Positions 1 through 9,069 of a stretch of 64,000 nt of DNA are shown here, piece after piece. This DNA is from Propionivibrio dicarboxylicus (GTDB lineage: Bacteria > Pseudomonadota > Gammaproteobacteria > Burkholderiales > Rhodocyclaceae). Under the pieces are notes generated by a model, which did not search any database, had not been told where the DNA came from, and saw only the letters and a program-made list of their open reading frames with translations. The stretch is from the NCBI GenBank assembly GCA_945902805.1, contig CAMDMZ010000010.1, forward strand, positions 1-64,000. The letters run 5' to 3'. Within the stretch, counting starts at the first letter, position 1; the number at the start of each line of letters is the position of its first letter. The position numbers and the translations under genes are program-made.

Positions 1-1
1 G

Positions 2-26
2 AAAAGTCGGTTCTGGCGGGACGGCG
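2..26 (+). repeat. Dispersed 26-bp repeat, copy 1
   Basis: It reads AAAAGTCGGTT then CTGGCGGGACGGCG, one mismatch from the consensus. It lies in sense orientation inside the MCP tail and encodes KVGSGGTA. Confidence 0.85.
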
Positions 27-119
27 AAAGCCCCCCGGCCGGCTGCATCTTCTGCCCCCCGCGCCAGTGCCAAGTCCTTCAAGGCATCCGCTGACGAGCA
101 GGATTTCGAACGCTTCTGA
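3..119 (+). CDS. C-terminal tail of a methyl-accepting chemotaxis protein (partial)
   Basis: An open frame enters the window at base 3 and ends with TGA at 117-119. Its 38 visible residues are an Ala/Pro/Ser-rich flexible linker ending in QDFERF. This resembles the tails of MCPs, where a terminal pentapeptide of NWETF type tethers CheR and CheB. It lies 10 bp upstream of cheW and the cluster continues with two MCPs and cheR, so an MCP is the natural reading, although no signalling domain is visible. The first residues (KVGSGGTA) are encoded by a copy of the dispersed 26-bp repeat. The frame is too short for the ORF track. Confidence 0.6.
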   Translation, partial: KVGSGGTAKAPRPAASSAPRASAKSFKASADEQDFERF

Positions 120-129
120 GGAGCTTGCC

Positions 130-690
130 ATGAGCCAACTCGTCAAAGCACCCAATAGTGCCGCCGCAAAAACTGGTGGAGGCAACACCGGCGGCGGCGA
201 TACCCACCAATACCTGACCTTCACGCTCGGTAGCGAGATGTTCGCCGTCGGCATTCTCAACGTGAAGGAAATCATCGAATACGGCAATCTCACCGAAATC
301 CCGATGATGCCGGCCTTCATCCGTGGCGTCATCAACCTGCGCGGCGCAGTCGTTCCCGTCGTCGATCTGGCCGCCCGCTTCGGCGGCAAGATCAGTGACG
401 TGCAGCGCCGTACCTGCATCGTCATCGTTGAGGTGACGCAGGAAGACGCCAAGCACGATATCGGCATCATGGTCGATGCGGTTTCCGAAGTGCTGGAGAT
501 CCAGGCTGGCGAGATCGAGCCACCGCCCTCCTTCGGTGCCCGCATCCGCGCCGATTTCATCGCCGGCATGGGCAAGGTCGGCGGTAAATTCGTCATCATC
601 CTGCAGATCGACCGGGTTCTCTCGGTCGATGAAATGGCCTTGCTCGCCGATGTCACACAAGTCAATCCCGAAACGCTGGCGGTAGCCTAA
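130..690 (+). CDS. cheW: Chemotaxis coupling protein CheW
   Basis: A single-domain CheW of 186 residues links MCPs to the CheA kinase on the cytoplasmic face of receptor arrays. Residues about 27-170 form the CheW fold, with the typical stretches FAVGILNVKEI, IRGVINLRGAVVPVVDL and IGIMVDAVSEVLEI. I start at ATG 130 and not at the ORF-track position 67, because TGAGGAG (117-123) gives a good Shine-Dalgarno six bases before it and the family begins here. The N-terminal 25 residues are a low-complexity Gly/Ala stretch. The gene is followed by two MCPs and cheR; no cheA or cheY is in the window. Confidence 0.95.
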   Translation: MSQLVKAPNSAAAKTGGGNTGGGDTHQYLTFTLGSEMFAVGILNVKEIIEYGNLTEIPMMPAFIRGVINLRGAVVPVVDLAARFGGKISDVQRRTCIVIVEVTQEDAKHDIGIMVDAVSEVLEIQAGEIEPPPSFGARIRADFIAGMGKVGGKFVIILQIDRVLSVDEMALLADVTQVNPETLAVA

Positions 691-711
691 GCAAAGAGCC
701 AGGGAATCATC

Positions 712-2244
712 ATGTTCAAAAACCTCAAAATCGGCGTCAGACTGATGGGGTTGATTTTCCTGCTGATCCTGACTCAGGTCGTCATCAGCCTGATGGCGCA
801 ACGCAACCTCAACGAGGCCAAGCTCAATCTTGAGGAAACCTACGCCGGCAAGCTGATTCCCACGCGCATGTCCTACCGCGCACAGCGCCTCGCCGACGAT
901 ACGCGAACCCAGCTCATGCTGAGCTTGCAGCACAATCCGACGTCAGCACACGCCAAATTGCACGACCACCCCTTGACGATGCACACCGATGCCATCGCCA
1001 AGGCGATCGCCGATGTGAATACGGCACTCAAGGAGATGACTGCCAGCCGGCAGATGAGTGATGCCGAAAAGCCGCTGGTCGCCGAGTTCGAGAAGACCTT
1101 GCAGGCCTACCTCAAAGAAGGGCTCGATCCGGCATTCAAGGCGCTACAAGCCGGCGACTTCGAACTCGCCAACGTCGAACTGCTCAAGAAGACCAACCCC
1201 AAGGCCAGGGAACTGACGGCGACGGGTGCCAAGCTGCGCGAGTTCTACTCCAAGAGCGCTGAGAACCTTTACAAGAATGCCGAAAAGCAGCAGTCAATGG
1301 CATCGACGGTGATGCTGGTGACCAGTATCGTGGTGACTATCCTGGCGGTCATGCTCGGTCTGTGGATCACCCATGGCATCACCCGCCCGCTCGGCGAAGC
1401 GGTTCAGGCGGCGAACAGTCTTGCCGAGGGCGATCTGACGGTGAAGATCGTTTCCGATTCAAAGGATGAAACCGGGCAGTTGATGCTCGCCATGAGCAAC
1501 ATGGTCGCCAAACTCGGCTCCATCATTACGGACGTCAACACCACCTCGAACGAGATTGGCAACGCCGCTCATCAAGTCTCGTCCACCGCCCAATTGCTGT
1601 CGCAGTCATCCAGCGAACAGGCGGCTTCAGTCGAACAAACCTCTGCCAGCGTGGCGCAGATGACCTCTTCGATCGCGCAGAACACAGAGAATTCGAAGGT
1701 GACCAACAACATGGCCAGCAACGCCTCGGTGCAAGCGGCAGACGGCGGGCAGGCGGTCAAGGAAACAGTCGCTGCCATGCAGCAGATCGCCGCCAAGATC
1801 GGCATCATCGACGACATCGCCTACCAGACCAACCTGCTGGCGCTCAACGCCGCCATCGAAGCCGCCCGCGCCGGCGATGCGGGCAAGGGTTTTGCGGTTG
1901 TTGCCGCCGAAGTGCGCAAACTGGCCGAAAGATCCCAAGTCGCGGCGCAGGAGATCAGCCAGGTCGCCGCTTCCTCGGTTTCTCTATCCGAAAAAGCCGG
2001 CAAATTGCTCGACGAGATGGTGCCGACCATCCGCAAGACAGCCGATCTGGTCGAAGAAATCGCGGCGGCATCGCATGAACAATCAAGTGGCGTCGCCCAG
2101 ATCAACGGCGCCATGGGCCAGGTAAATAAAGCGACCCAGCAGAACGCCTCCGCCTCCGAGGAATTGGCCGCGACGGCCGAGGAAATGAACGGGCAAGTGA
2201 ATCAGTTGCAGGATCTCATGTCATTTTTCAAACTAAAAGTATAG
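712..2244 (+). CDS. Methyl-accepting chemotaxis protein
   Basis: A transmembrane chemoreceptor of 510 residues. TM1 lies near residues 10-32, a mainly helical periplasmic ligand domain spans about 33-195, TM2 about 196-218, a HAMP domain follows at about 218-270, and then the long coiled-coil signalling domain. The highly conserved tip [15 protein letters not shown] is near residue 372 and binds CheA/CheW. The protein ends at FFKLKV with no CheR-tethering pentapeptide. It starts 21 bp after cheW. A copy of the dispersed repeat begins at the first base after its TAG stop. The signalling domain is strongly similar to that of the next gene, so the two are paralogues with different sensor domains. 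The ligand is unknown. Confidence 0.95.
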   Translation: MFKNLKIGVRLMGLIFLLILTQVVISLMAQRNLNEAKLNLEETYAGKLIPTRMSYRAQRLADDTRTQLMLSLQHNPTSAHAKLHDHPLTMHTDAIAKAIADVNTALKEMTASRQMSDAEKPLVAEFEKTLQAYLKEGLDPAFKALQAGDFELANVELLKKTNPKARELTATGAKLREFYSKSAENLYKNAEKQQSMASTVMLVTSIVVTILAVMLGLWITHGITRPLGEAVQAANSLAEGDLTVKIVSDSKDETGQLMLAMSNMVAKLGSIITDVNTTSNEIGNAAHQVSSTAQLLSQSSSEQAASVEQTSASVAQMTSSIAQNTENSKVTNNMASNASVQAADGGQAVKETVAAMQQIAAKIGIIDDIAYQTNLLALNAAIEAARAGDAGKGFAVVAAEVRKLAERSQVAAQEISQVAASSVSLSEKAGKLLDEMVPTIRKTADLVEEIAAASHEQSSGVAQINGAMGQVNKATQQNASASEELAATAEEMNGQVNQLQDLMSFFKLKV

Positions 2245-2268
2245 AAAGTCGGCGCTGGCAGGGCGGCG
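2245..2268 (+). repeat. Dispersed 26-bp repeat, copy 2
   Basis: AAAGTCGGCG then CTGGCAGGGCGGCG starts directly after the TAG stop of the upstream MCP gene. It is in the gap between the two MCP genes. Confidence 0.8.
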
Positions 2269-2336
2269 CAGGAATGGTTTGCATTCTTTCGGGCATCGAT
2301 GGATCGTCGGCGCCTTGCTGGTAGAGGAGTATTTCC

Positions 2337-3842
2337 ATGTTGTCCCATCTCAAGGTAAGAACCCAGCTACTGGTACTAATTGGAAGCAGCTTCTTGCTCT
2401 TTCTGGCCGCTATTGCGATTGCCGTCATGGCCTTGCGCGACAATTCGGCGCGTTTTGCCAAGTTTATCGAACGCGATACCGCCCGCCTTGCGGCTTTCAA
2501 CGAGATGTACGCCCAAGGCCTGCAAAGTGGCCAGGCGCTGCGCAACATCATGCTCGACCCGGCTAACCGCAAGGCCTACGACAATCTCAAGCAGGCACTG
2601 GCCGATTTCGACACGGCCCAGGATAAAGCCAGAGTTCTCTCGACCGATCGCCCCGACCTCATCCAGTTGATCAGCACCATTACCAAGCTCTCCAAACAAC
2701 AGCAGGAGGCGCGTCAGGCCGTGCTGGCGGAGGTGGCTGCCAATCGGTTCGAAGAAGCCAAACAACCCCTCAACAAGAGCGAAACGCCGGCATGGCGAGC
2801 GCTCAAGAAGGAATTGCTGGACGGCATTGCGGCACTCTCGAAAGAAGCTGCCGCCACCGAGAAGCTTATCAATGAAGAGTGTTTCAGCAAGCAGCGGCAG
2901 ATCATCGTCGTCGCTAGCTTTGCCATGCTGGTGATGCTGGGTATTTCCTTCCTGATTGCACGCAATCTGCTGAAGCAGTTGGGCGGCGAGCCGACCTATG
3001 CCGTGAATGTGATGCACCGTATCTCAGAAGGCGACTTGTCCGATGAGATCGTTGTGGCTGAAAAGGATGAAGCCAGCCTGCTGTTCGCCATTGGCAAGAC
3101 CAACGCAAGCCTGGCGCATATCATTGCCGAAGTGCGCAATACCGCCGAGAAACTGGTTAATGCTGCTCAGCAGGTTTCCGTGACGGCGCAGAGCCTGTCG
3201 CAATCATCTTCCGAACAGGCATCGTCGGTGGAACGTACCATGGCAAGTGTCGAGCAGATGACCGACAGCATTACCCAGAACACCGGGAACGCGAAGGTTA
3301 CCGACAACATCGCGAGCAAGGCCGCCCAGCAAGCGGTTGAAGGCGGCCAAGCGGTCAAGGACACGGAAAATGCCATGCAGCAGATCGCTGCCAAAATCAG
3401 CATCATTGACGATATCGCCTACCAGACCAACCTGCTCGCCCTCAATGCGGCTATCGAGGCGGCCCGCGCCGGTGAGGCCGGCAAAGGCTTTGCGGTGGTG
3501 GCCGCCGAAGTGCGCAAGCTGGCCGAGCGCAGCCAGGTCGCAGCACAGGAAATCAGCCAGGTCGCCACGTCCTCCGTCAAGTTGGCAGAGAGAGCTGGCC
3601 ACCTGTTGGATGAGATGGTGCCATCAATCAAGAAGACCTCCGATCTGGTGCAGGACATCGCCGCAACCTCACAGGAACAAACCAGCAGCGTCAGTCAGAT
3701 CAATAGTGCGATGGGCCAACTCAACAAGGCGACCCAGCAAAACGCATCCGCCTCCGAAGAATTGGCAGCGACAGCGGCCGAAATGGGCGGTCAGGTCGAA
3801 CAGCTTCATGAGTTGATGGATTTCTTTAAGCTCAAGTCATGA
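2337..3842 (+). CDS. Methyl-accepting chemotaxis protein
   Basis: The second full chemoreceptor, 501 residues. TM1 is near residues 10-32 ([13 protein letters not shown]), a four-helix-bundle-like periplasmic domain follows to about 187, TM2 is about 188-208, then HAMP and the cytoplasmic signalling hairpin. The tip [18 protein letters not shown] lies near residue 360. It ends FFKLKS, again without a CheR/CheB pentapeptide. GAGGAG about ten bases before ATG 2337 supports the start. The last base of its TGA is the first A of a degenerate dispersed repeat, the same arrangement as in the preceding MCP gene. The ligand cannot be read from sequence. Confidence 0.95.
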   Translation: MLSHLKVRTQLLVLIGSSFLLFLAAIAIAVMALRDNSARFAKFIERDTARLAAFNEMYAQGLQSGQALRNIMLDPANRKAYDNLKQALADFDTAQDKARVLSTDRPDLIQLISTITKLSKQQQEARQAVLAEVAANRFEEAKQPLNKSETPAWRALKKELLDGIAALSKEAAATEKLINEECFSKQRQIIVVASFAMLVMLGISFLIARNLLKQLGGEPTYAVNVMHRISEGDLSDEIVVAEKDEASLLFAIGKTNASLAHIIAEVRNTAEKLVNAAQQVSVTAQSLSQSSSEQASSVERTMASVEQMTDSITQNTGNAKVTDNIASKAAQQAVEGGQAVKDTENAMQQIAAKISIIDDIAYQTNLLALNAAIEAARAGEAGKGFAVVAAEVRKLAERSQVAAQEISQVATSSVKLAERAGHLLDEMVPSIKKTSDLVQDIAATSQEQTSSVSQINSAMGQLNKATQQNASASEELAATAAEMGGQVEQLHELMDFFKLKS

Positions 3843-3866
3843 AAGTCGGCGCTGGCACGACGAGCG
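3842..3866 (+). repeat. Dispersed 26-bp repeat, copy 3 (degenerate)
   Basis: AAAGTCGGCG then CTGGCACGACGAGCG overlaps the final A of the MCP stop codon. The second half has drifted from the consensus. Confidence 0.6.
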
Positions 3867-3905
3867 AGATAGACTATCTTCCTGCATCGAAAATGTGCAA
3901 TACAC

Positions 3906-4727
3906 ATGGCTACCAGCGATAACTCCAGCATCACCGACGCCGAATTCGCGCAATTCCAGCGCCTGATCTACCAGATCGCCGGCATCAGCCTGGCCGACTC
4001 GAAGAAAGTGCTGCTCGTCGGCCGCCTCGGCAAGCGACTGAAGGCGCTCAACCTGGCCACCTTCGGTGCCTATTACAAATACGTTTCCAGCGGCAATGAT
4101 CCTGGCGAACGGCAAACCATGGTGGATCTGCTGACCACCAACGAGACCTACTTCTTTCGCGAAGAAGCGCATTTCGATTTCCTGCGTAAGGTCGTCATTC
4201 CCCAGCATCCGCCAGGGCAATCGCTCGATATCTGGAGCGGCGCTTCATCAACCGGTGAAGAAATCTATACCTTGTGCATGGTGCTGGCCGATGAGATGGG
4301 CGCCACAGGCCAATGGACCATCCTCGGCTCTGACATCAGCACCCATGTGCTGGGTATTGCCCAGCGCGGCCAATACTGGCTTGAGCGCACGCGCGGTCTG
4401 CCGCAGGAATACTTACGCAAGTATTGCCTCAAGGGCGTGCGCGCCCAGGAAGGTAGCTTCATCATCGACCCAGCCTTGCGCAAACACACCCGCTTCATGC
4501 AGGTCAACCTCAACACCACGCTGCCCGAATTCGGCAAGTTTCATGTGATTTTTCTGCGCAACGTGATGATCTATTTCGACAACGAGACCAAGCGCAAAGT
4601 GGTCGCTCGTCTCGTCGAAAAGCTGCGCCCCGGCGGCTATTTCATCGTCGGCCACTCCGAAAGTCTCAACGGAATCAATGAGACCGTAAAACCGGTGAAG
4701 CCGACTATTTATCGCCTGCCCATTTGA
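3906..4727 (+). CDS. cheR: Chemotaxis protein methyltransferase CheR
   Basis: CheR transfers methyl groups from S-adenosylmethionine to glutamates of MCPs for adaptation. The 273-residue protein has the all-helical CheR N-terminal domain (about 10-65), the conserved NETYFFRE segment near residue 79, the SAM-binding signature WSGASSTGEEIYTL near residues 108-121, and the LRNVMIYFD and GGYFIVGHSESL motifs of the Rossmann domain. It has the usual family length. It ends the chemotaxis cluster that begins with the MCP tail and cheW. The counteracting methylesterase cheB lies 4.3 kb downstream in a different operon. Confidence 0.95.
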   Translation: MATSDNSSITDAEFAQFQRLIYQIAGISLADSKKVLLVGRLGKRLKALNLATFGAYYKYVSSGNDPGERQTMVDLLTTNETYFFREEAHFDFLRKVVIPQHPPGQSLDIWSGASSTGEEIYTLCMVLADEMGATGQWTILGSDISTHVLGIAQRGQYWLERTRGLPQEYLRKYCLKGVRAQEGSFIIDPALRKHTRFMQVNLNTTLPEFGKFHVIFLRNVMIYFDNETKRKVVARLVEKLRPGGYFIVGHSESLNGINETVKPVKPTIYRLPI

Positions 4728-4738
4728 CACCTTCATCC

Positions 4739-4767
4739 TTGCAAATTCGCCACGGTATGGCTAATAT
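4739..4767 (+). promoter_or_regulatory. Sigma-70-type promoter of the AAA ATPase gene
   Basis: TTGCAA (4739-4744) and TAATAT (4762-4767) are separated by exactly 17 bases. Initiation 6-8 bases after the -10 element would fall at or next to ATG 4774. No Shine-Dalgarno is present, so the transcript is probably leaderless. Confidence 0.6.
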
Positions 4768-4775
4768 TTAGCCAT
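4757..4775. promoter_or_regulatory. Perfect palindrome over the -10 element and start codon (possible operator)
   Basis: ATGGCTAA-TAT-TTAGCCAT is an 8-bp perfect inverted repeat with a 3-bp spacer. Its right arm includes the first two bases of the ATG of the AAA ATPase gene and its left arm overlaps the -10 hexamer. A bound protein would block transcription. Confidence 0.5.
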
Positions 4776-6039
4776 GTATCAGCGAATACTTTCTGAAAAG
4801 CTTGCGGCTGCGCTGAGCGATACGCGGGTCGTACTACTGAATGGTGCCCGCCAGACCGGGAAAAGCACCCTCGCGCAGTTAATTGCCAAGCAACACCGTG
4901 GCCGTTATCTCAGCCTCGATGATCCGACGATCCTTGCCTTGGCACGCTCCGATCCTGGCGCTCTGGTCACGGCGAGCGACGAACTGGCCGTGATCGACGA
5001 GGTGCAACTTGCTCCCGATCTGTTTCCCGCCATCAAGCAGGTAGTGGATCGTGACCCGCGACCCGGTCGGTTCTTGCTGACCGGCTCGGCAAACGTGTTT
5101 CTCCTTCCACGGGTATCGGAATCGCTTGCCGGGCGAATCGAAATTCTGCCGCTGGCGCCCTTGGCACAACTCGAACTGACCGCCAATACCAATACAGAGA
5201 AAAACGGCACCTGGGTCGACAAATTGTTCAGTGGTCTCCCCTGGCAAGCCCGACATATCGCCCTGGATCGTGTGGATATATGTTCCCGCGTGATTGCCGG
5301 AGGTTTTCCTGAAGCACTGACACGCAAGACAGGCGAGCGCCGCGATGCCTGGTTTCGCAGTTATATCGCCAGCCTGCTACAACGCGATATTCGCGATCTG
5401 GCACAAATTGATGGCCTCACCGACCTGCCGCGCTTGCTTGGCTTACTGGCCGCGCGCAGCAGCGCCCTGATGAATATTTCAGAAATATCACGCTCCTCTG
5501 GCTTGCCACATAGCACGCTGCGGCGCTATCTGGCCTTGCTTGAAGCCGTCTTCATGCTGCAACCCTTGCCGGCATGGTCTGCCAATATCGGCAAACGTGT
5601 CGTCAAGGCTCCCAAGATTCATCTTCTCGACTCAGGCTTGGCGGCTCACCTGCGGGGCGACACCGATGCCAAAGCATTGGCGCAATCGCACAATCTCGGC
5701 CCAGTGCTGGAAACCTTTGCCATTCAGGAAATCCGTCGCCTGCTGGCCGCCAGCCAGATTTCCGCCGCACCCTACCATTTCCGCAGTGCAGCGGGTCAAG
5801 AAGTCGATCTGGTGCTGGAGCAACCCGGGCAATATATCGCTGGAATTGAAATCAAGGCGGCAGCAAAACTGGATACGCGCGACTTCGATGGCCTGCGCAC
5901 CCTGGCCGCCGCCTCTGGCGACAAGTTCATTCGTGGCGTGGTACTTTATCTTGGTGAGCATCGCCTGCAATTCGCCGACAAACTTTGGGCTGAACCGATG
6001 AGTTCGCTCTGGCTAAACCCGTCTTCAGCACTAAACTGA
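4774..6039 (+). CDS. AAA-family ATPase with DUF4143 domain
   Basis: A 421-residue cytoplasmic ATPase of the AAA_14/DUF4143 type. Walker A GARQTGKST lies near residues 24-32 and Walker B AVIDEVQ near 71-77; LLTGSANVFLL is the family sensor-like stretch. The C-terminal DUF4143 region (about 190-370) contains a winged-helix-like segment (NISEISRSSGLPHSTLRRYL) and an endonuclease-like EVDLVLE...IEIK pattern. The biological role of this family is unknown; members are patchily distributed, which suggests horizontal transfer. The gene stands alone, with its own promoter and a palindrome over the start codon. It sits between cheR and the lipoprotein gene, which starts 7 bp after its stop. Confidence 0.85.
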   Translation: MYQRILSEKLAAALSDTRVVLLNGARQTGKSTLAQLIAKQHRGRYLSLDDPTILALARSDPGALVTASDELAVIDEVQLAPDLFPAIKQVVDRDPRPGRFLLTGSANVFLLPRVSESLAGRIEILPLAPLAQLELTANTNTEKNGTWVDKLFSGLPWQARHIALDRVDICSRVIAGGFPEALTRKTGERRDAWFRSYIASLLQRDIRDLAQIDGLTDLPRLLGLLAARSSALMNISEISRSSGLPHSTLRRYLALLEAVFMLQPLPAWSANIGKRVVKAPKIHLLDSGLAAHLRGDTDAKALAQSHNLGPVLETFAIQEIRRLLAASQISAAPYHFRSAAGQEVDLVLEQPGQYIAGIEIKAAAKLDTRDFDGLRTLAAASGDKFIRGVVLYLGEHRLQFADKLWAEPMSSLWLNPSSALN

Positions 6040-6046
6040 CATTTGC

Positions 6047-6973
6047 ATGCGCATCCGGGTACTCGCCTTAATCGCTGTCGCTGTTGCGGCGTTTTCCTGG
6101 CTGCTGGCAGGCTGCGAACCCGCGCCAGCGCCGGCTGGTCCGCAATACGCGAAAACCACCACAGCCGACAAAACTTATTACCTGGCGATTCATCCGCTCT
6201 ACAACCCACGCAAACTGGCCGAGGCCTATGAGCCCTTGATCGCGCGACTGAATGCCGAGATTCCGGGGGCGCACTTTCATCTCGAGGCATCGCGTGATTA
6301 CCATGTCTATGAAGCCAAGTTCCGCGCCCGTCAGCCGGAGTTTCTGTTGCCCAATCCATGGCAAACCCTGGAGGCGATCAAGGTCGGTTATGTGGTGATC
6401 GCCATGGCCGGCGATGCCGAGGACTTCAAAGGCATCCTGATCGTTCGCCGCGATAGCGCGGTCAACAACCCGCGCGACCTCATTGGCAAAACCGTCAGTT
6501 ATCCCTCGCCGACGGCACTGGCGGCGGCCATGCTGCCGCAGATGTATTTGCAGGAGCACGGCGTCAATGTGTTGCATGATCTGCAGAATCGGTATGTCGG
6601 TTCGCAGGAATCCTCGATATTGAGCGTCTATCGCGGTGACGCCGACGCCGGGGCTACCTGGCCCCCACCCTGGCGTTCGTTTCAACAAAGCCACCCGACC
6701 GAGGCTTCTGCCTTGAAGGTGATCTGGGAAACGCCGCACTTGCTGAACAACTCGGTGATGGTGCGTGATGACGTACCACCGTCGATACGCGACAAGGTTC
6801 GCGACATACTCATCGACTTGAGAACCGCACCGGGTGGTGCCAGCATCCTCGCCGCCTCACAAACGGCGCAGTTCCATCCGGCCACCAATGCCAGCTATCA
6901 ACCGGTCGCCGAATTCATCCAACGCTTTGAACGCACGGTTCGCCCGGTGGAAAGTAAATTGGAAAACAAGTGA
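6047..6973 (+). CDS. PhnD-like periplasmic binding lipoprotein
   Basis: The 308-residue protein begins with a lipoprotein signal peptide (LLAGC, lipidated Cys about residue 23). The mature part is a type-2 periplasmic binding fold of the phosphate/phosphonate (PhnD) class, with YYLAIHPLYNPRKLAEAYEP at the start and DLIGKTVSYPSP in the hinge region. No ABC permease or ATPase is nearby. Its stop overlaps the start of a GGDEF-EAL protein (TGATG), so it most likely acts as a ligand sensor for that membrane protein and not in uptake. The ligand is unknown; PhnD homology alone does not prove phosphonate binding. Confidence 0.8.
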   Translation: MRIRVLALIAVAVAAFSWLLAGCEPAPAPAGPQYAKTTTADKTYYLAIHPLYNPRKLAEAYEPLIARLNAEIPGAHFHLEASRDYHVYEAKFRARQPEFLLPNPWQTLEAIKVGYVVIAMAGDAEDFKGILIVRRDSAVNNPRDLIGKTVSYPSPTALAAAMLPQMYLQEHGVNVLHDLQNRYVGSQESSILSVYRGDADAGATWPPPWRSFQQSHPTEASALKVIWETPHLLNNSVMVRDDVPPSIRDKVRDILIDLRTAPGGASILAASQTAQFHPATNASYQPVAEFIQRFERTVRPVESKLENK

Positions 6974-9069
6974 TGCGAGCCATCTACCACTGGCTATTTT
7001 CCGGTCCGCTACGACGCCAGTTGATTCTCGCCGTCGCCACCGTGCATGCCGTGATGATGGCCTTGTTGGTGTGGGATCTGGTCAGCCGACAACAGAGCGT
7101 GGTGCTCACCCAACAGATCGAAAAAGCCCGCGCCGTCACCAACAGCATGGCCGTCTCATCGGCGGGCTGGGTACTGGCACGCGACGTGGTCGGCCTGCAG
7201 GAAATCGTCGATGCACAACAACGCTTCCCCGAACTGGGCTTTGCCATGATCTGCGACGTCCATGGCAAGGTGCTGGCGCATACCGACCCGACCCGCATCC
7301 ACCAGGACGTAACCGACCTGCCCACCACGCCGGTGGAAACCACGCTCAGCAAAAACCCGGCGCTGGTGGATGTCGCCGTGCCCGTGATGCTGGGGCAAAA
7401 ACACGTGGGCTGGGCGCGGATCGGCCTTGGTCATGATCGTATGGCAGCGGAAATTGACGCCATCACCCGCGATGGCATCATCTATATCTTCGGTGCCGTG
7501 CTCGCCGGCAGCCTCCTGGCGGCTCTGATGGCGGGCCGCATTACGCGGCGCCTGTATCGCGTCAAGGATGTTGCCGACCTGGTGCGTGCCGGCAATTACG
7601 ACCAACGTGTCGAGGTGGGTGGCGACGACGAGTTGACGGCGGTCGGCGCCGGGCTCAACACCATGCTCGACGAACTGCAACGTCACACCGCCGAACTGAA
7701 AGCCTCCAACGAGGAAATTCGCACGCTGGCCTTTTATGATCCACTGACCCAGTTGCCCAACCGGCGCCTGTTGCATGATCGCCTGCAGCGCAGCCGCAAC
7801 TCGCGCAGCGCCAGCAGTCACCACGGTGCGCTGCTGTTTATCGATCTGGATAACTTCAAGAATCTGAACGACACCCTTGGCCACGATATCGGCGACCTGT
7901 TGTTGCAGGAATGCGCGCGTCGATTGCAGTTGTGCATCCGCGAAGCCGATACGGTGGCGCGGCTGGGCGGCGACGAATTCGTCATCATCCTCAACGAGCT
8001 CGCCGAACAGCCCGACGAAGCAGCCATGCAAGCCGAGGCCGTGGGTAACAAGGTCATCGATGAACTCAACCGCATCTACGATGTCGCCGGCCATGAATTG
8101 CGCAGTTCACCCAGCATCGGGGTAGTCGTTTTTCGCGGTCACGAGCTGGAAAGCGACGAGTTGCTGAAGCGCGCCGACATGGCGATGTACCAATCCAAGG
8201 CCGCCGGACGCAATACGCTGCGCTTCTTCGATCCGGCGATGCAGGCCACGGTCAATGCCCGCTCCGAGATGGAAAGCGCGCTGCTGGTGGCGATCCAGAC
8301 CAACGAATTCGAGCTCTTCTATCAACCGCAAGTCGATGGTAACGATCACGCCATCGGAGCCGAAGCTCTGATCCGCTGGCGTCATCCGCAGCGCGGCATG
8401 GTGTCACCGGCAGAGTTCATCCCGGTGGCGGAAGAATCCGGCCTGATCGTGCCGATTGGCCACTGGGTACTGCGTGAGGCCTGCCAACGACTGGCGATCT
8501 GGGCCAATCAACCGGAAACGGCGCATCTGGTGCTGGCCGTCAATGTCAGTGCGCGCCAGTTCCGCATGCCAACCATCGTCCAGGAAGTGAAGGATCTGAT
8601 GGCCTACACCGGCATCGATCCTTCGCGTTTGAAACTTGAGTTGACGGAAGGTCTGCTACTGGACAACATCGACGATGCGATCGACAAGATGACACAGTTG
8701 CGTGCGCTGGGCGTGAGCCTCGCTCTGGATGACTTTGGCACCGGGTATTCTTCGCTTAATTACCTGAAGAAACTGCCGCTCGACCAGTTGAAGATTGATC
8801 AGTCCTTCGTGCGTGATCTGCTCGACAATTCGGAAGATGAAACCATCTGCCGTGCGATCATTGCCCTGGGCAATAGCCTGGGCCTCGCGGTGATCGCCGA
8901 GGGCGTCGAAACCGAAGCGCAACGGCAGTTTCTGCTCAAGCAACATTGCCTGTTGGCGCAAGGCTACCTTTACTCCCGGCCCTTGCCGGAAAATGATTTC
9001 CGCGACTGGCTTATCCGACGCCAGCCGCAGGCAAGCGAAAAAGTCGGCTATGGCGGGACGGCGGTATGA
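6973..9069 (+). CDS. Membrane GGDEF-EAL protein (c-di-GMP turnover)
   Basis: A 698-residue inner-membrane protein: TM1 about residues 13-35, a periplasmic domain of about 130 residues, TM2 about 167-188, HAMP about 190-240, GGDEF and EAL. The diguanylate cyclase signature RLGGDEF is intact near residue 331. The EAL domain keeps [24 protein letters not shown] and AEGVET, so both activities are possible. I use ATG 6973, which overlaps the upstream TGA; GTG 6970 is an alternative. The upstream binding lipoprotein probably supplies its periplasmic input. The last residues (KVGYGGTAV) come from a copy of the dispersed repeat, and the stop overlaps cheB as ATGA. Confidence 0.93.
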   Translation: MRAIYHWLFSGPLRRQLILAVATVHAVMMALLVWDLVSRQQSVVLTQQIEKARAVTNSMAVSSAGWVLARDVVGLQEIVDAQQRFPELGFAMICDVHGKVLAHTDPTRIHQDVTDLPTTPVETTLSKNPALVDVAVPVMLGQKHVGWARIGLGHDRMAAEIDAITRDGIIYIFGAVLAGSLLAALMAGRITRRLYRVKDVADLVRAGNYDQRVEVGGDDELTAVGAGLNTMLDELQRHTAELKASNEEIRTLAFYDPLTQLPNRRLLHDRLQRSRNSRSASSHHGALLFIDLDNFKNLNDTLGHDIGDLLLQECARRLQLCIREADTVARLGGDEFVIILNELAEQPDEAAMQAEAVGNKVIDELNRIYDVAGHELRSSPSIGVVVFRGHELESDELLKRADMAMYQSKAAGRNTLRFFDPAMQATVNARSEMESALLVAIQTNEFELFYQPQVDGNDHAIGAEALIRWRHPQRGMVSPAEFIPVAEESGLIVPIGHWVLREACQRLAIWANQPETAHLVLAVNVSARQFRMPTIVQEVKDLMAYTGIDPSRLKLELTEGLLLDNIDDAIDKMTQLRALGVSLALDDFGTGYSSLNYLKKLPLDQLKIDQSFVRDLLDNSEDETICRAIIALGNSLGLAVIAEGVETEAQRQFLLKQHCLLAQGYLYSRPLPENDFRDWLIRRQPQASEKVGYGGTAV
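9038..9063 (+). repeat. Dispersed 26-bp repeat, copy 4
   Basis: AAAAAGTCGGCT then ATGGCGGGACGGCG encodes the C-terminus KVGYGGTA of the GGDEF-EAL protein and ends two bases before the cheB start codon. Confidence 0.85.
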
